NCBI GenBank assembly: GCA_032358165.1
Contig: JAALGY010000012.1
Location: 2,480,001-2,544,000, forward strand
Reading direction: 5' to 3'
Length of the DNA stretch: 64,000 nt
Origin: Diplosphaera chodatii
Lineage: Eukaryota; Chlorophyta; Trebouxiophyceae; Prasiolales; Stichococcaceae
In this document: positions 12,401 to 22,805 of the stretch, piece by piece
How the letters are laid out: every line of letters begins with the position of its first letter
How positions within the stretch are numbered: position 1 is the stretch's first letter
Position numbers and translations under genes: made by a program
Notes under the pieces: model-generated
The model's database searches: none
What the model was told of the DNA's origin: nothing
Seen by the model: only the letters and a program-made list of their open reading frames with translations

Positions 12401-13997
12401 CATGCTGGAGTGCATGCATGGAGTACGATAGTCTGGCTGTTTGAACGTTTCTCGTAAGCATTCTGCAAGCGCACCGCGAGGGCCTGCTCCTTGCGGCGGG
12501 TCTCGTCGGCCTGGTGACGCGCCTCCTCAGCAGAGTGCGACATCTTGGTGGCCTCTGCGGCGCGCTGCTGCGCCAGACGCGCCTGTGTTGCAGGGCACAG
12601 CAAGTGGGTCGGAGGATGCCTCGGGACAAGTCAGCACTGCATGGCCATGCATGTGGTACTTCATCGTTGCTGAGCTGTGCGGCAAGTCGCAGTTTGACGC
12701 TTGGTAGTGATCGATGCATGCAGCTGGGTAGCAATCCAGTTATATCATGCGCACCCAATAATAGCAGGCAAGCACACGCATTCACCTGCTCTGATGCCTC
12801 GCCAGTCAGGCGCTGCGCCTCACTCCACTGGTCGTGAGACTCCTGTAGCACATGCATCCGTGTGAGCTACCAGTCAAGCAGTGCCCAGCGGCACAGGTGG
12901 GCACACCAATACTGGCTGATGTCATTGGGCGGTGCCATTGGGCACGATACACATAGGTCTCCCCAGCATGGGAGCTATTGCACATGCAAGGATGCGCACA
13001 GGTGCCATGCAGTTGGCGGTGGGCATTGGACGGGTGGGCATGGTGGGCCTCACATCAGCTGCGGCGTATGCGCGGGTGACTTCCTTCTTCTCGGTCCTGC
13101 TGGCGTTGACGGAAACATGCTGCGACTCGCTGCTGTGCGACTCACTGCTGCGCGACTCGCCGCCCTCGTTGTTGTTGCCACCGCCGCCGAACAGGCCACG
13201 CACCTGCAGTGCCCAAATGTCAACATGACGCATTGCAAGCAAGCATATCCCAGCAGCGCAGTCCTGCTGTACATGCATGTGCTGCAAGTCTGAGTGCAGC
13301 CATTGCACGTCGATGTGCAGCAGGAGGTTCTTGTCAGAGCTCAGAGGACAGACGTGTGAGGAAGCTGTCATACCAGGCCGCCGATGCCACCGCCGCCGCC
13401 CGACTTCTCGGTGGTCGTCTCCGTGTGGGCGCTGCCCACCTGGCCGCGCTGCGTCGACTGCTGTGCCTGGCGGCCCGTCATCTGCGTGTACATAGCAGCA
13501 GGCATCAGACGCATGGTGACCAGTGAAGTAAGACCAACGGGTGGAGATTGCTGAGCTGGCAGATCCCAGGCTGGAGAGAAGGTGCCGTGAACTCGGGGAA
13601 CTGGCTTGCAAGAGCGGGTGCGATGCGTAACGAAACGCAGCATGGGTGATCAGCTATGACAGGATCGAGTTTGAACAGGCCCGAGTGCCCGGACAAAAGA
13701 CAACGCTGCCGGAACATACTAGCACCCTGACACCCTCGCGCGGACATGGAACGCGTGGGCAATAATGCATATTGATGCGCAACACTCTGTGCATGCAAAC
13801 CAACAGTTCATCACATGTCGCGGAGACTGTGACAGTCGACAGCGTTCGCCAGCTGCTGGTAGCTTCGCTGATGTGCAACTTTTAAGCATTCCGGCGGCTC
13901 AAGGTGCAACCCGAACCATCGAGTCCCTCACCTCTGAGCCCTCCTTGCCTTTGTTGTCGTCCACTGTGTCCGGCCGCACGAGCGTCTGATCTGCCAT
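9468..13997 (-). CDS. Long Ala/Glu-rich coiled-coil protein B
   Basis: Exons in transcript order: 13997-13932, 13481-13374, 13203-13054, 12842-12786, 12582-12427 (end uncertain), 12256-12173, 11999-11925, 11792-11622, 11420-11337, 11123-11022, 10799-10614, 10420-10331, 10167-10063, 9852-9756, 9595-9468, about 552 aa. The start is supported by a clean ATG exon (MADQTLVRPDTVDD) closed by GAG|GTGAGG. The N-terminal 110 residues are Gly/Ser/Thr-rich (HTETTTEKSGGGGG, GLFGGGGNNN). The middle is continuous coiled coil (RINEALDEANKKAVNARSAA; EEADKFGSLAADARKEAEEK). The C-terminus ends in TPETTTTTTSKKVDSHYVS. All introns are phase 0 except the last (phase 1, split Gly). No catalytic, transmembrane or targeting motif is seen. 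Exons of 30 and 35 codons near the end match gene A in length and order, and the following exon shares a DEAW/EEAW start, so A and B are likely paralogues. Function unknown. Confidence 0.75.
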
Positions 13998-14785
13998 ATT
14001 TTGTTCGGGTTTGCCGAAGCCTGTTGCCTGAGCGCTGCCTGCAACTTTGTGGTTGCCGTGCGCGTCTGTTGGCTTGAGTTCACAAGGGATCTGAGTGTGC
14101 GTGTGGGTTGACTGTTGATCAGAACACGGAATGCCGGGGGTGTCCCGCTTCCTGCACTTCGTCTGTGTCGGCACGGCAGCTGGCCGGCAACTGCTGGCTG
14201 GATACCTTTCGATCTTGGGTGCCCAGTATCGATAACGCCCGTCTGCCGCTCCTGCCTTTCCGCCGTCAAAACGTACAGAGGTCCACTGCACCACCTAGGC
14301 ACCTACAGCACTTGCCATTAACACTGCACAGCAACGAAAATTCTGTAGTTACCATCAGGCACGGGGCTAGTTGCGTGCTGTTGCTGCATACAAGGAGACC
14401 ATAGAATGCAGAGTTGGCGCAGGAAGACATTTGTAGAGCACAGTCAAACGATTTCACATGTGTTGTTCCTGGCCAGGGTAATACTTGCACGGACCATTCA
14501 ACTCTACTCTCGGTATGCTCAAAACCCACAAGGGGACACCAGCACGCTGCTCACTGACAGCCGTGCCGCTGCTACAAGTTCAGTGTAGTGCTTCATTGCG
14601 GACAAGCTGCCCCAACTGTCATAAGCACCTGTGCACTACAGGGATGCCCAGAAACCCAGAGGTCTCCAACGCTAGACTGCACAGAACATGCTGCCCAGCG
14701 CCTGCTGCCTGTCACCGGGCACTGCTGCGGTGCGACACACCCTGCACAGCAAGCCCCTCTGGCCGCCGACAGCAGGCTGGAAGCC
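13998..14785. other. Upstream region of coiled-coil B / 3' region of HDS
   Basis: Tandem arrangement on the minus strand: it must carry the HDS 3' UTR and the promoter of the coiled-coil B gene. No open frame here shows splice-supported coding character. Confidence 0.45.
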
Positions 14786-17700
14786 CTACACCGTCTGGTG
14801 CTGCCGCTGCTCCATCTCCTGCTCCTCCTCCTCCGATGGCGGCTCCATCCAGCGGTCGTGCTCCTGGAAGAGTGACATGGCGAAGGAATATTGTTTGCAG
14901 CTGTGGCAGTACTCAAGGCTGTTTGTTGGATGAAGGCAGCAGCCTGCAATCAGCTGCTGCAGTTGCCAGGCCGGGCCATACTGACACCATGTGTAGTGTT
15001 GGTTGACGGTAAGAATGATGCCCATCAACGTGGTCAATTGTAATATGGTTGCACCTTGATGAGCTCGATCAGCTCGCTGGTAGCGCCCTCCATGGGGATG
15101 TCTGCATTTCAGACAGCAGATGAATTCAGGAACACTGCAGCGCATGGCGGCAAGATGGCCGCAATCAATGATCGATCGCCAGCATGCTAGGCATATGTCA
15201 GGCACATGTTTGGCCAGACGAAGAGGCTTCAGGTCACTGGCTATGAGCATGCAGGCAAGGATGAGGATGTGCGCACTTCGCCTCACGACCTCCTTGCCCA
15301 CATACAGGTCGATCTTGCCGGGAGCGCCACCCACATACCTGCGTGCAAGCAGGTTGTTCATCCTCGGCTGAAGCCTCCAGTGGGCATCTGCTTAACCAGG
15401 ACGTAGTCTGTAGACATCGCGCATGGGTGTCAATCAGGTTCGCACCCGAAGTCAGCATCTGCCATCTCGCCTGGCCCGTTGACGATGCAGCCCATGACGG
15501 CAATTGACACACCTGTGTCCACACAAAGGTCGTAGTTATGAGCGTGGGGCAGCAGCGACAACCACCTCGAGTGACGGAGAAATCCTGTCTGTCACAGGAC
15601 CAAGGACGTGCAGGGTGCATGGTTGAGGGCGGGGGTGCTGACCCGGGAGGTGGCCGGTGCGGGTGCGGATCTGCTCGGTGACCTCCTGCAGGTCGAACAG
15701 CGTGCGCCCGCAGCTGGGGCAGCTCACGTACTCCGTCTTGATGTTGCGCATCCTCGCGCCCTGGACGCACACAAACACCTTTGTCAGCAAAGTGAGAAGT
15801 CCGCTGTGCTGCAGGTCAGCCCAGCCACATGCGGGGACATGTGCCACGTGCTTAGGCACACTCTGGGAGCACTGGCAAAGTCAAGGCTGTTTATTGGTGC
15901 CAGGCATGCAGAGATGACGGGCTAAATGGCCGCTCGCACCTGCAGCAGGCCAAAGGACATGACGCGCAGGAAGGACAGGTCCTCCTGCGGGTACTCGATC
16001 AGCACGCCGTCGCCCAGGCCGTCGCACAGCAGGCCGCCGATCTCCGTCCCCGTCGCGATCACCATCTCGTCCGTCTTGGGCGTGCCCTGGAACCTGCAGC
16101 CGCACATGACCGCCTCAGCACTTGAGACCACAGCTGACAGCAGAGCATGTTTTACGACATAAGAGAACCCCGAGCGATTATCGAACCCCCGAGCAGTTGC
16201 TGCACTACCAGTTGAGGGTGCAATTGTCCACATGCTGCGCGACTGAAGAAACAGGGCTGAGACCCAGTTCGTCAAATCTACACACCAAATGATTGATGCA
16301 GTCTGCAGCGGACACGCACCACTGGTGGTGGATGACGGGGACCTGCAGGTCGTGCTTCTTCAGGATGTCAAACACACGGCGGGAAGCGTGGATGCGGCTG
16401 ACGCCCGGCGCCGTGCGCAGCAGCAGCATCGTGGCGTCCAGATCCTGCAGCAGCCGGAAGTTGCCTTGCACGACAGCTGGCCTGCTACTAGAGGAGTGGT
16501 GCACGACGAATGCTTGCTTGCAGCATTTTAACTGTCATGTACAGGTGCAACCAACCAGTGCAGGCTCAATAACCTCTCTATGCGGGCAGCATGTTGAAGC
16601 ATGGGACCGTGAGCAGCATGCTATGGGCGGCGATGGTCGTCCAGAGCATTATCTTCGTGTGGCTGAGAGCTCACCCGCAGGCCCGCCAGCTGCTCCTCGG
16701 ACTCTGTGCCAGTGCAGCTGACCGCGAACCGGGTGGTGCCCTCCGGCAGGTCCCGGCTGGCCGCTGCAGCGTCCGCGAGGTCGATGGCCGCCACCGCCTT
16801 GGGCAGCGGCGTCGCACGCAGCGCATCAATTGGCGCAATCGCGTGCACGCCAGACTCCTGCGACGACAACCATAGGTCGGAATGCTGCAAGTGAAGGGCG
16901 TCTGCCGGCTGATATACTGCCTGTTCGCATTCCAAAGAGCCGAGCGGACTGGAGGGCAGAACTATGCACCAGCAGGAGCGTGAGAGCACGAGCTACCGCA
17001 GCAGCCCCGCAGTGCATTGGAGCACCACACCCTGAACTTAGGCTGCAGGCCATTGGCAGTCAAGCGAGCACACCAAAGCATCTTAAAAAGGTACATTCAG
17101 GACACAAGCATGCCACCATGCGCAGGGTCGCCTCACCGCCAGCCGGCTGAGCGCGAGGCGCGCGTCCCTGTCGTCCGCCGGCGGGATGTCGCGCAGGAAC
17201 AGGCTGTCGGAGGTGGCCAGGTCCTTGAACGGCATGCCCACCGCCAGCTTGCAGCCCAGCGCCCGGTACAGCAGGTCTGGCTGCTTCAGGTCCTGCAGTT
17301 GGTGCACGGGCTGGTGTCACAATATGTTGCATGGCGCTGCTGCAGTTCCACATGACGTTCAGAGATGCCGCAGCTGCAGCTTCTGACCCCGGCCACATAC
17401 CGCATGCACACCGTGGCAGACTGCTTGCTCAAGTGTGCACAGGCTGAGGGGCAGGAGACAGAAACCTGCTGCTGACCCTCACATTGCACAGCTGGTCTGC
17501 GCTGCTCGTTGTCAGGAGGCAGCAGGCTCATGTGTTTGGTACTCGCTGAACAGCCTTGCACCTCCAGGGTGATGGCGGACAGGACGCTGCCGTCGCGGTG
17601 GAGCAGGGGCCGGTAGTCCACCTCCCCGTCGCCCCGCCGCTGCTCGGGCAGCTGCCCCACGCGGCGCCCGAAGTCGTGCGTGTCCCGTGTCGTCTCGTGG

Positions 17701-20547
17701 TACTCCTCGATGCCCAGCCCCGTGGCGACCGCCCGCTCGCCCCAGCCCGCCAGCATCCTGCGGTGCTATTGACACACGCTCATCAGTGCGCCTGCCAGAC
17801 AGCAGTGCTACCGAACCAAGTCAGTGCTTGATGCCTGTTCCTGACCCCTGATGTACACGAGAGGTGCAGCCCTGTCTGGTGACAGTCAGTGCTATCTGCA
17901 AAACTACATGGGGCCTCCACTGCAGCTTGCCGCAGCACGCAGCATCCAGCTGTGTGCACAAGCTACCCACAACTGCGGCCTCAGCTGTGTACAGGCGGAC
18001 TGCACCTGCAGGGCTCCATCTCGAGCTCGGGGTCCTCAGTGAGCGAAACGCGGATGGTGTCGCCCAGGCCGTCCATCAGCAGAGAGCCGATGCCGATGGC
18101 GCTCTTCATGCGCCCGTCCTCGCCCTCGCCCGCCTGTGCGCATCACACTGACACATTCATCGCAAATCTGGACAGCATGCCCGCTGCTTGCTGGGGTCCC
18201 GACGGTTTAGGATTTCAGATCAGGTCAGATGACGGCCACAAAGTGCAGGCTAAAGCAGGGGTGCCTACCAACGCCCTTGTATGTTGACACAGAGAGCGGG
18301 ATGGCAGCAGTGCAGAGCGCCCTCCTTGACAGAGGAAGCACTATTGGCTTGCAACTAAGGCAACAACAGCTGCGTCGGGTGCTAGACTGCAATCGGACAT
18401 GCGGGGTGCCGGGCTATAAATGCACCTCGGTGACGCCCAGGTGCAGCGGGTAGTCCCAGCCCTTGGTGTACATCTCCTCTGCCAGCAGCCGGTATGCCTG
18501 CAGCACAGGTCCAAGAACCCTGCAAAGCTGCTCGCCGGGACCATGCCCACCAAGTGCGCACAGCAATGCTCACCACTGCCCAGCATGTTGAGACTTATAC
18601 AACCGCCGAGGGCATGCTGCAGGCATTCACGGCATGGTTGCCAAGCATCTTGTCGCAGGGCACACATTTGCACAGAGGTGCAAGTCACCAAGTCACCTGG
18701 ACCATGACGAGCGGGTTGGACGCCTTCATGGAGAACAGGAAGTTGTGGTAGTCAATTTCACGGCACATCTCAGCAAACTCGAAGGCCGACTCGACCTGGA
18801 GGGGTGTCACACAGAGAAGGATATCACAGCTGCACCACAAGAATGAAAGTGGTTCTACTTATCTGCTCACACATCAGTACTACATGCCACCTGCACTCGT
18901 CCAAACATAGGAGTCTCAAGGGGCCCGCAGATTTAAGGCGCACCATGCCGCGGGGGGTGTCGCCGTAGAAGGACAGGATGCGTGCCGACAGCGAGCCGTG
19001 GTTGGTGCCGATGCGCATTGCGCGGTTCAACCGCTTGCACTTCTCCGCCAGTGGTTGAAACTTCTGCGGCGGGCAGAATTTTGGCGCTTGTTAGCAATGC
19101 AAGTCTCAAGAGGTGGGTCGGCAATGCTATTATGATTGCATTGGGTTCCAGAAGGCTCAGCAGCAATTGCCACGCACCTCGCGCATGAAGTCTCGCTCAG
19201 CGACAAAGGCCTTTGGGTCATCGTATGTCATCTCCTCGAAGGTCTTACGGCCGTCGGAAAAGTTGCCGGGGTTGATGCGGATCTTCTCAAATGCGTCCGC
19301 CACCAGCATCGCCACCTTCGGCTGGAAGTGGATGTCGGCCACCAGCGGTGTGTTGTACCTGCAAGACATACAGCAGCGCTGCAATGCCCACACATCAGGA
19401 AAGCTGACACTGCTTCGGCTGCCACGAACAGCACTGGGTCCTGCTCGGTCGTGTGCGGGCTGCGACTGCCGTGCTGTCCTCCCAAACCATCAGAAGCGCG
19501 AGAAATCGCACCCATCCTGGAAGAGGCGGTCACGGATCTTGCCGCACGCCTTGGCCTCCTGCATGCCCTGCACCGTGATGCGTACAATGTCCGCGCCCAC
19601 ATCCGCACACCGCTTCACCTGCAACACAAGCCCCCATATCGTCAGCCAGCAGGCTGGCCTGCGGAGTGCGCTCCCCAGTGTTGAGCTTGGCCATGTCATG
19701 TCAACAGGGCGGCCTGATGCTTGTGCTCATACAAGCAACGCAGTGTCTGGTTGCAGTGCTGCAGAAAGCTATAGGCACATGCTGCTCCTGTCTTGCAGCT
19801 CAGCAACATGGTGCAGAAACTGCACCTGGTCCACTGTGCCCTCCACATCGCGTGTGTCCGTCGTGGTCATGGTCTGCAGCGCGATTTTGTGCTCGCTGCC
19901 GACCTTGACGGGCCCAATCTGCGAGACAACGTGCAGCATGACCATCAATCCAGGTAATGCCACCATTTGACCGCAGGCCACTACTGCCTGACTCTTCTGA
20001 ATCCAGCCACACGCATGCTAGCCTTACCTCCACGGTCCGTGTCGGCCTCCGACGCGTCTGCCATGTGCTCTCGCAGTACCTGGCTGTGCTGCCAGCGGGG
20101 CTGTCTGTTTGGGGAGGCTCGCGCTGCGGCGGGGCTGCCACTGCCTACAGGAGCAGGCTAAACATAGCCTTTGGTCATGTATCGATGCTGTCTATTGCAG
20201 CCATGACGCCTGTCCTGGGGCGATGGTGGTCCAAGAGACGCTGCAGTTTCACCACCAAACGGCCGTGCCAGTCCACGGCTGCACGTTGTCCACCCACTTA
20301 TGCATTAGTGCATCCTCTTTCCGGAGCTGGTCGCAGTCGGCTATCATAAGCCTTCTGACGCCGTTGGGTTGCGGCTCAAGCATTGGTCGCGAACCAATGT
20401 GCATGCCAGCATGTCCAGTCTGCCCACCTGGACTGGCAACCTCTCAACCCGGCGAGGGGCGCTGCAGCGGGCTGAGGATCTGAAGGCCTCCCTGTATCCA
20501 AGCGGCGCGCTAGTCTGCCCGCCCAAGCAGGCTGCCGAGCCCAGCAT
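14786..20547 (-). CDS. ispG: 4-hydroxy-3-methylbut-2-enyl diphosphate synthase, plastid (HDS/GcpE)
   Basis: Catalyses the reductive conversion of MEcPP to HMBPP in the plastid MEP isoprenoid pathway. Nineteen exons: 20547-20428, 20144-20028, 19918-19826, 19618-19512, 19358-19178, 19063-18944, 18795-18697, 18497-18426, 18133-18006, 17757-17562, 17292-17137, 16857-16675, 16516 or 16464-16320, 16093-15940, 15760-15643, 15512-15446, 15338-15277, 15101-15055, 14863-14786, about 750-765 aa, close to the plant enzyme. Exon 1 encodes an Arg/Ser/Ala-rich likely transit peptide ([10 protein letters not shown]...). The mature start [17 protein letters not shown], the TIM-barrel motifs [10 protein letters not shown] and [20 protein letters not shown], the large plant-type insert, and the C-terminal [4Fe-4S] cysteines (SCPSCGRT and [10 protein letters not shown]) are all present. 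It ends EHDRWMEPP plus an acidic tail. Only the join before [12 protein letters not shown] is unclear. It likely receives electrons from ferredoxin (family knowledge). Confidence 0.96.
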
Positions 20548-21001
20548 GACGGGCACCTGCACTGCGTGCCGAGGACTGTTTTGCCTAGTCCCTCATGCAC
20601 AGCAGCTGAGCCGATCCCGCGCCAGTAGCAGGGTGCCGCCAGCTGTTGATGAGCTCACTCACAGTTGTCAATGTTCACAAAATGTCTGACACCCAAGATT
20701 CGCATGCTACAGTGGCACTCATGCACAAGCGGCTAATCCTCTGCATCCCATTGGCGGGAGACAAGGAGTAAGGAGATCTTACCCCGTTGTTGCCTCGGCC
20801 GGCGCGAACATGCAGGGTTTTGACGCATGCCAGTCTGTCATCCGGACGTCAACCTGCTCCACTCGTGGTTTCGTGGAGTCTGGAACCGTTTGTACCCATA
20901 TTGAACCGCAGGTGCTCGATTGAGTGACAGTAGTAACACAGTAGAAGCGAGCAGCACTTCACCAAACTCTGCGCCTTTCTGCTGCTCACATAGCTCGCAC
21001 C
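20548..21001. promoter_or_regulatory. Divergent promoter region, HDS / MAPEG
   Basis: About 450 bases between the start codons of two divergently transcribed genes, so it probably contains both 5' UTRs and a shared promoter. No specific element is identified. A start further upstream for either gene is possible but not needed. Confidence 0.5.
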
Positions 21002-22042
21002 ATGCCAGCTGTGCAGCCACCGTTTGGCAGTCCAGTCACCGGGATATGGGCCGGACTCCTCGGATGCATGGCTGTATCACTATCACTGCGCACCGTGACA
21101 CGGCGTCGGTACGCTGGATCCAGATGTGCTGCATTCTGCAGTGCTTATATACAATGGTCTGCATGCCATCCAAGTGTAACACGAACAGCAGACGGAAGTG
21201 TTGTTATTGATTACCGCAGCAAGTCTAAGATCATGTACGGCGACGGCGGAGACGCCATGATGCAGGTCCTCAGTCGGGTGCGTCGTCTGAGTCATACAGC
21301 TGCGGATCCCATACCAGGCTGCAATGCACTCTGTGTACATGAACCAGAAGGTTCATTGCTATCTGATGACTGATCATGAAACGTCGCAGTGTCACGCCAA
21401 CTTCGCGGAAAATGCGCCCCTGTACATTGCGCTGAGCGGCCTTGCCGAGCTGTCAGGGCGTGGCACACCTGCTCTTCTACATGTAAGAATACACAGCTGC
21501 AACTGTCAACGGGCTGCAAGATGTGACTACATTGAGACCGCCAATCGCATTCGCTGGTTATCACATTTTCAAATACGGTGCATCCTGGAAGTAATGCAGT
21601 GTGATGGCCGCATAGGCATTGGGCGCATGCATGCTGTTGGGCCGGATGATGCATGCGCATGCGCTGAGCGTGCCAGGGGAGCAGCTGCTGAAGTCCCTGC
21701 CGCGCGTGTACTGTAGGATCTGGTGGGCAATCACATGCTGCTCCCCTGCCCCAGTCACTCAAAGGTGTATATATGGTGCTGTGTGGGGCATGCCAGCGGC
21801 CTCCTGACTACACAATGCAGCAATCACAAGGCTCGCTTTGCTGACCGGTTCGCACCGTGTGCAGGGGCATGGTGTTGACGTACGCCTCGCTGGCAGGTGC
21901 AAGCGCGCTGTGCCTCGGGCTGCCAAGCATTGTTGGTTGGGGCGCGATTGTGTTTTTCCTGTTGATGGGCTGCCGGCGGGGCCCCAGCAGTCGGCAGCGC
22001 GCCGCCATTAGCAAGGCGGAGAACCCGGGTTCATGGAAGTAG
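21002..22042 (+). CDS. MAPEG-family membrane protein (microsomal GST-like)
   Basis: Exons 21002-21108, 21175-21277, 21390-21459, 21616-21712, 21865-22042 give 184 aa, with phases matching at all four joins. The MAPEG signature is present: SRCHANFAENAPLYIALSG (family RAHxNFxEYxPL) followed by RIGRMHAVG (family gRvlHAxG). Hydrophobic helices lie at about residues 14-30, 75-92 and, in the last exon, 125-165 (MVLTYASLAGASALCLGL, IVGWGAIVFFLLM), consistent with a four-helix membrane fold. The tail is basic and polar (GSWK end). Family members are glutathione-dependent transferases/peroxidases or related membrane enzymes; which reaction this one performs cannot be told. Intron 1 has an unusual acceptor (CCAAG). 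The exon 3 donor (GTGGCA) is also weak. Confidence 0.85.
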
Positions 22043-22805
22043 ATTATTGACAAGCAACCAGCCACAACCTGTACAATACCAGCACGTTGATGGCCCTTAA
22101 ACTCCAGGAAGTGTGGAGCCAGAAGGCAAGCCCATCAACCACTGTGCTTCTGCATATGTCTCGCAAGGTGGTTGTGGAGGAACGAACCTCGTCTCGGCTC
22201 ATAGAACGCACACGATTTCACAAGTGAAAGGTGTCAAGCGGCAGCAAGAAGTGCACGTAGTTGACTGGTTTTTGTTCAGGGATCATCCGCCAACCCACCC
22301 AGGCTGCTGACAACAACGCACGATCTCATCCCCACCACCGCTGCAACCTGCTGTCCATAGCTACCCATAACATCGTCAATGGAAAGGTTTGTTATGTAGA
22401 ACCTAGCTCTCAGGGCTGTGCATGCTGAGCTACAGCACCAGCGCCCAGCAGCCCTGATGTCATGTGGTACACCTCCAACTCGACGGGTGCCACCAGCTGC
22501 TGGGACCACCAGGTATGCAGCCGCCCTGCAGGTTGCTGCTGCACCCGCCCACTCCAGGGCTCGGAGGTTCAGCAGCGAAGCCGGCGCTGAGCGCGGATAT
22601 CTCTTAGCTATGCTGTGCTGCAGGCAGCCTGCTGTGTTGGTCGGGCCTCTCAACCTCCCAGGCTGTCTGCTACAGAAGCGGCTGCCACCGGCTCGACGGT
22701 GTGCAAAAGTCGCCACAGCGGCAGTTGCGTCCGCTGCTGCGAGCTGTCACGGGTACCGTGCATGCGCTGTGCCGTCGTCCATGGCTGTGCTCATGCGGCG
22801 CCCGC
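22043..22805. other. Convergent intergenic region
   Basis: Between the stops of the MAPEG gene and the ANTH gene; expected to hold two 3' UTRs. No coding exon with family similarity was seen. Confidence 0.45.

Noticed and set aside
16160..16200. tRNA-like T-arm (GGGGGTTCGAT on the minus strand)
   Set aside because: The flanking bases do not form a T-stem and no acceptor, D-arm or anticodon arm can be built; it lies in an HDS intron.
19113..19970. 285-codon plus-strand open frame
   Set aside because: Runs antisense across three well-supported HDS exons and their introns; HDS conservation explains the region.
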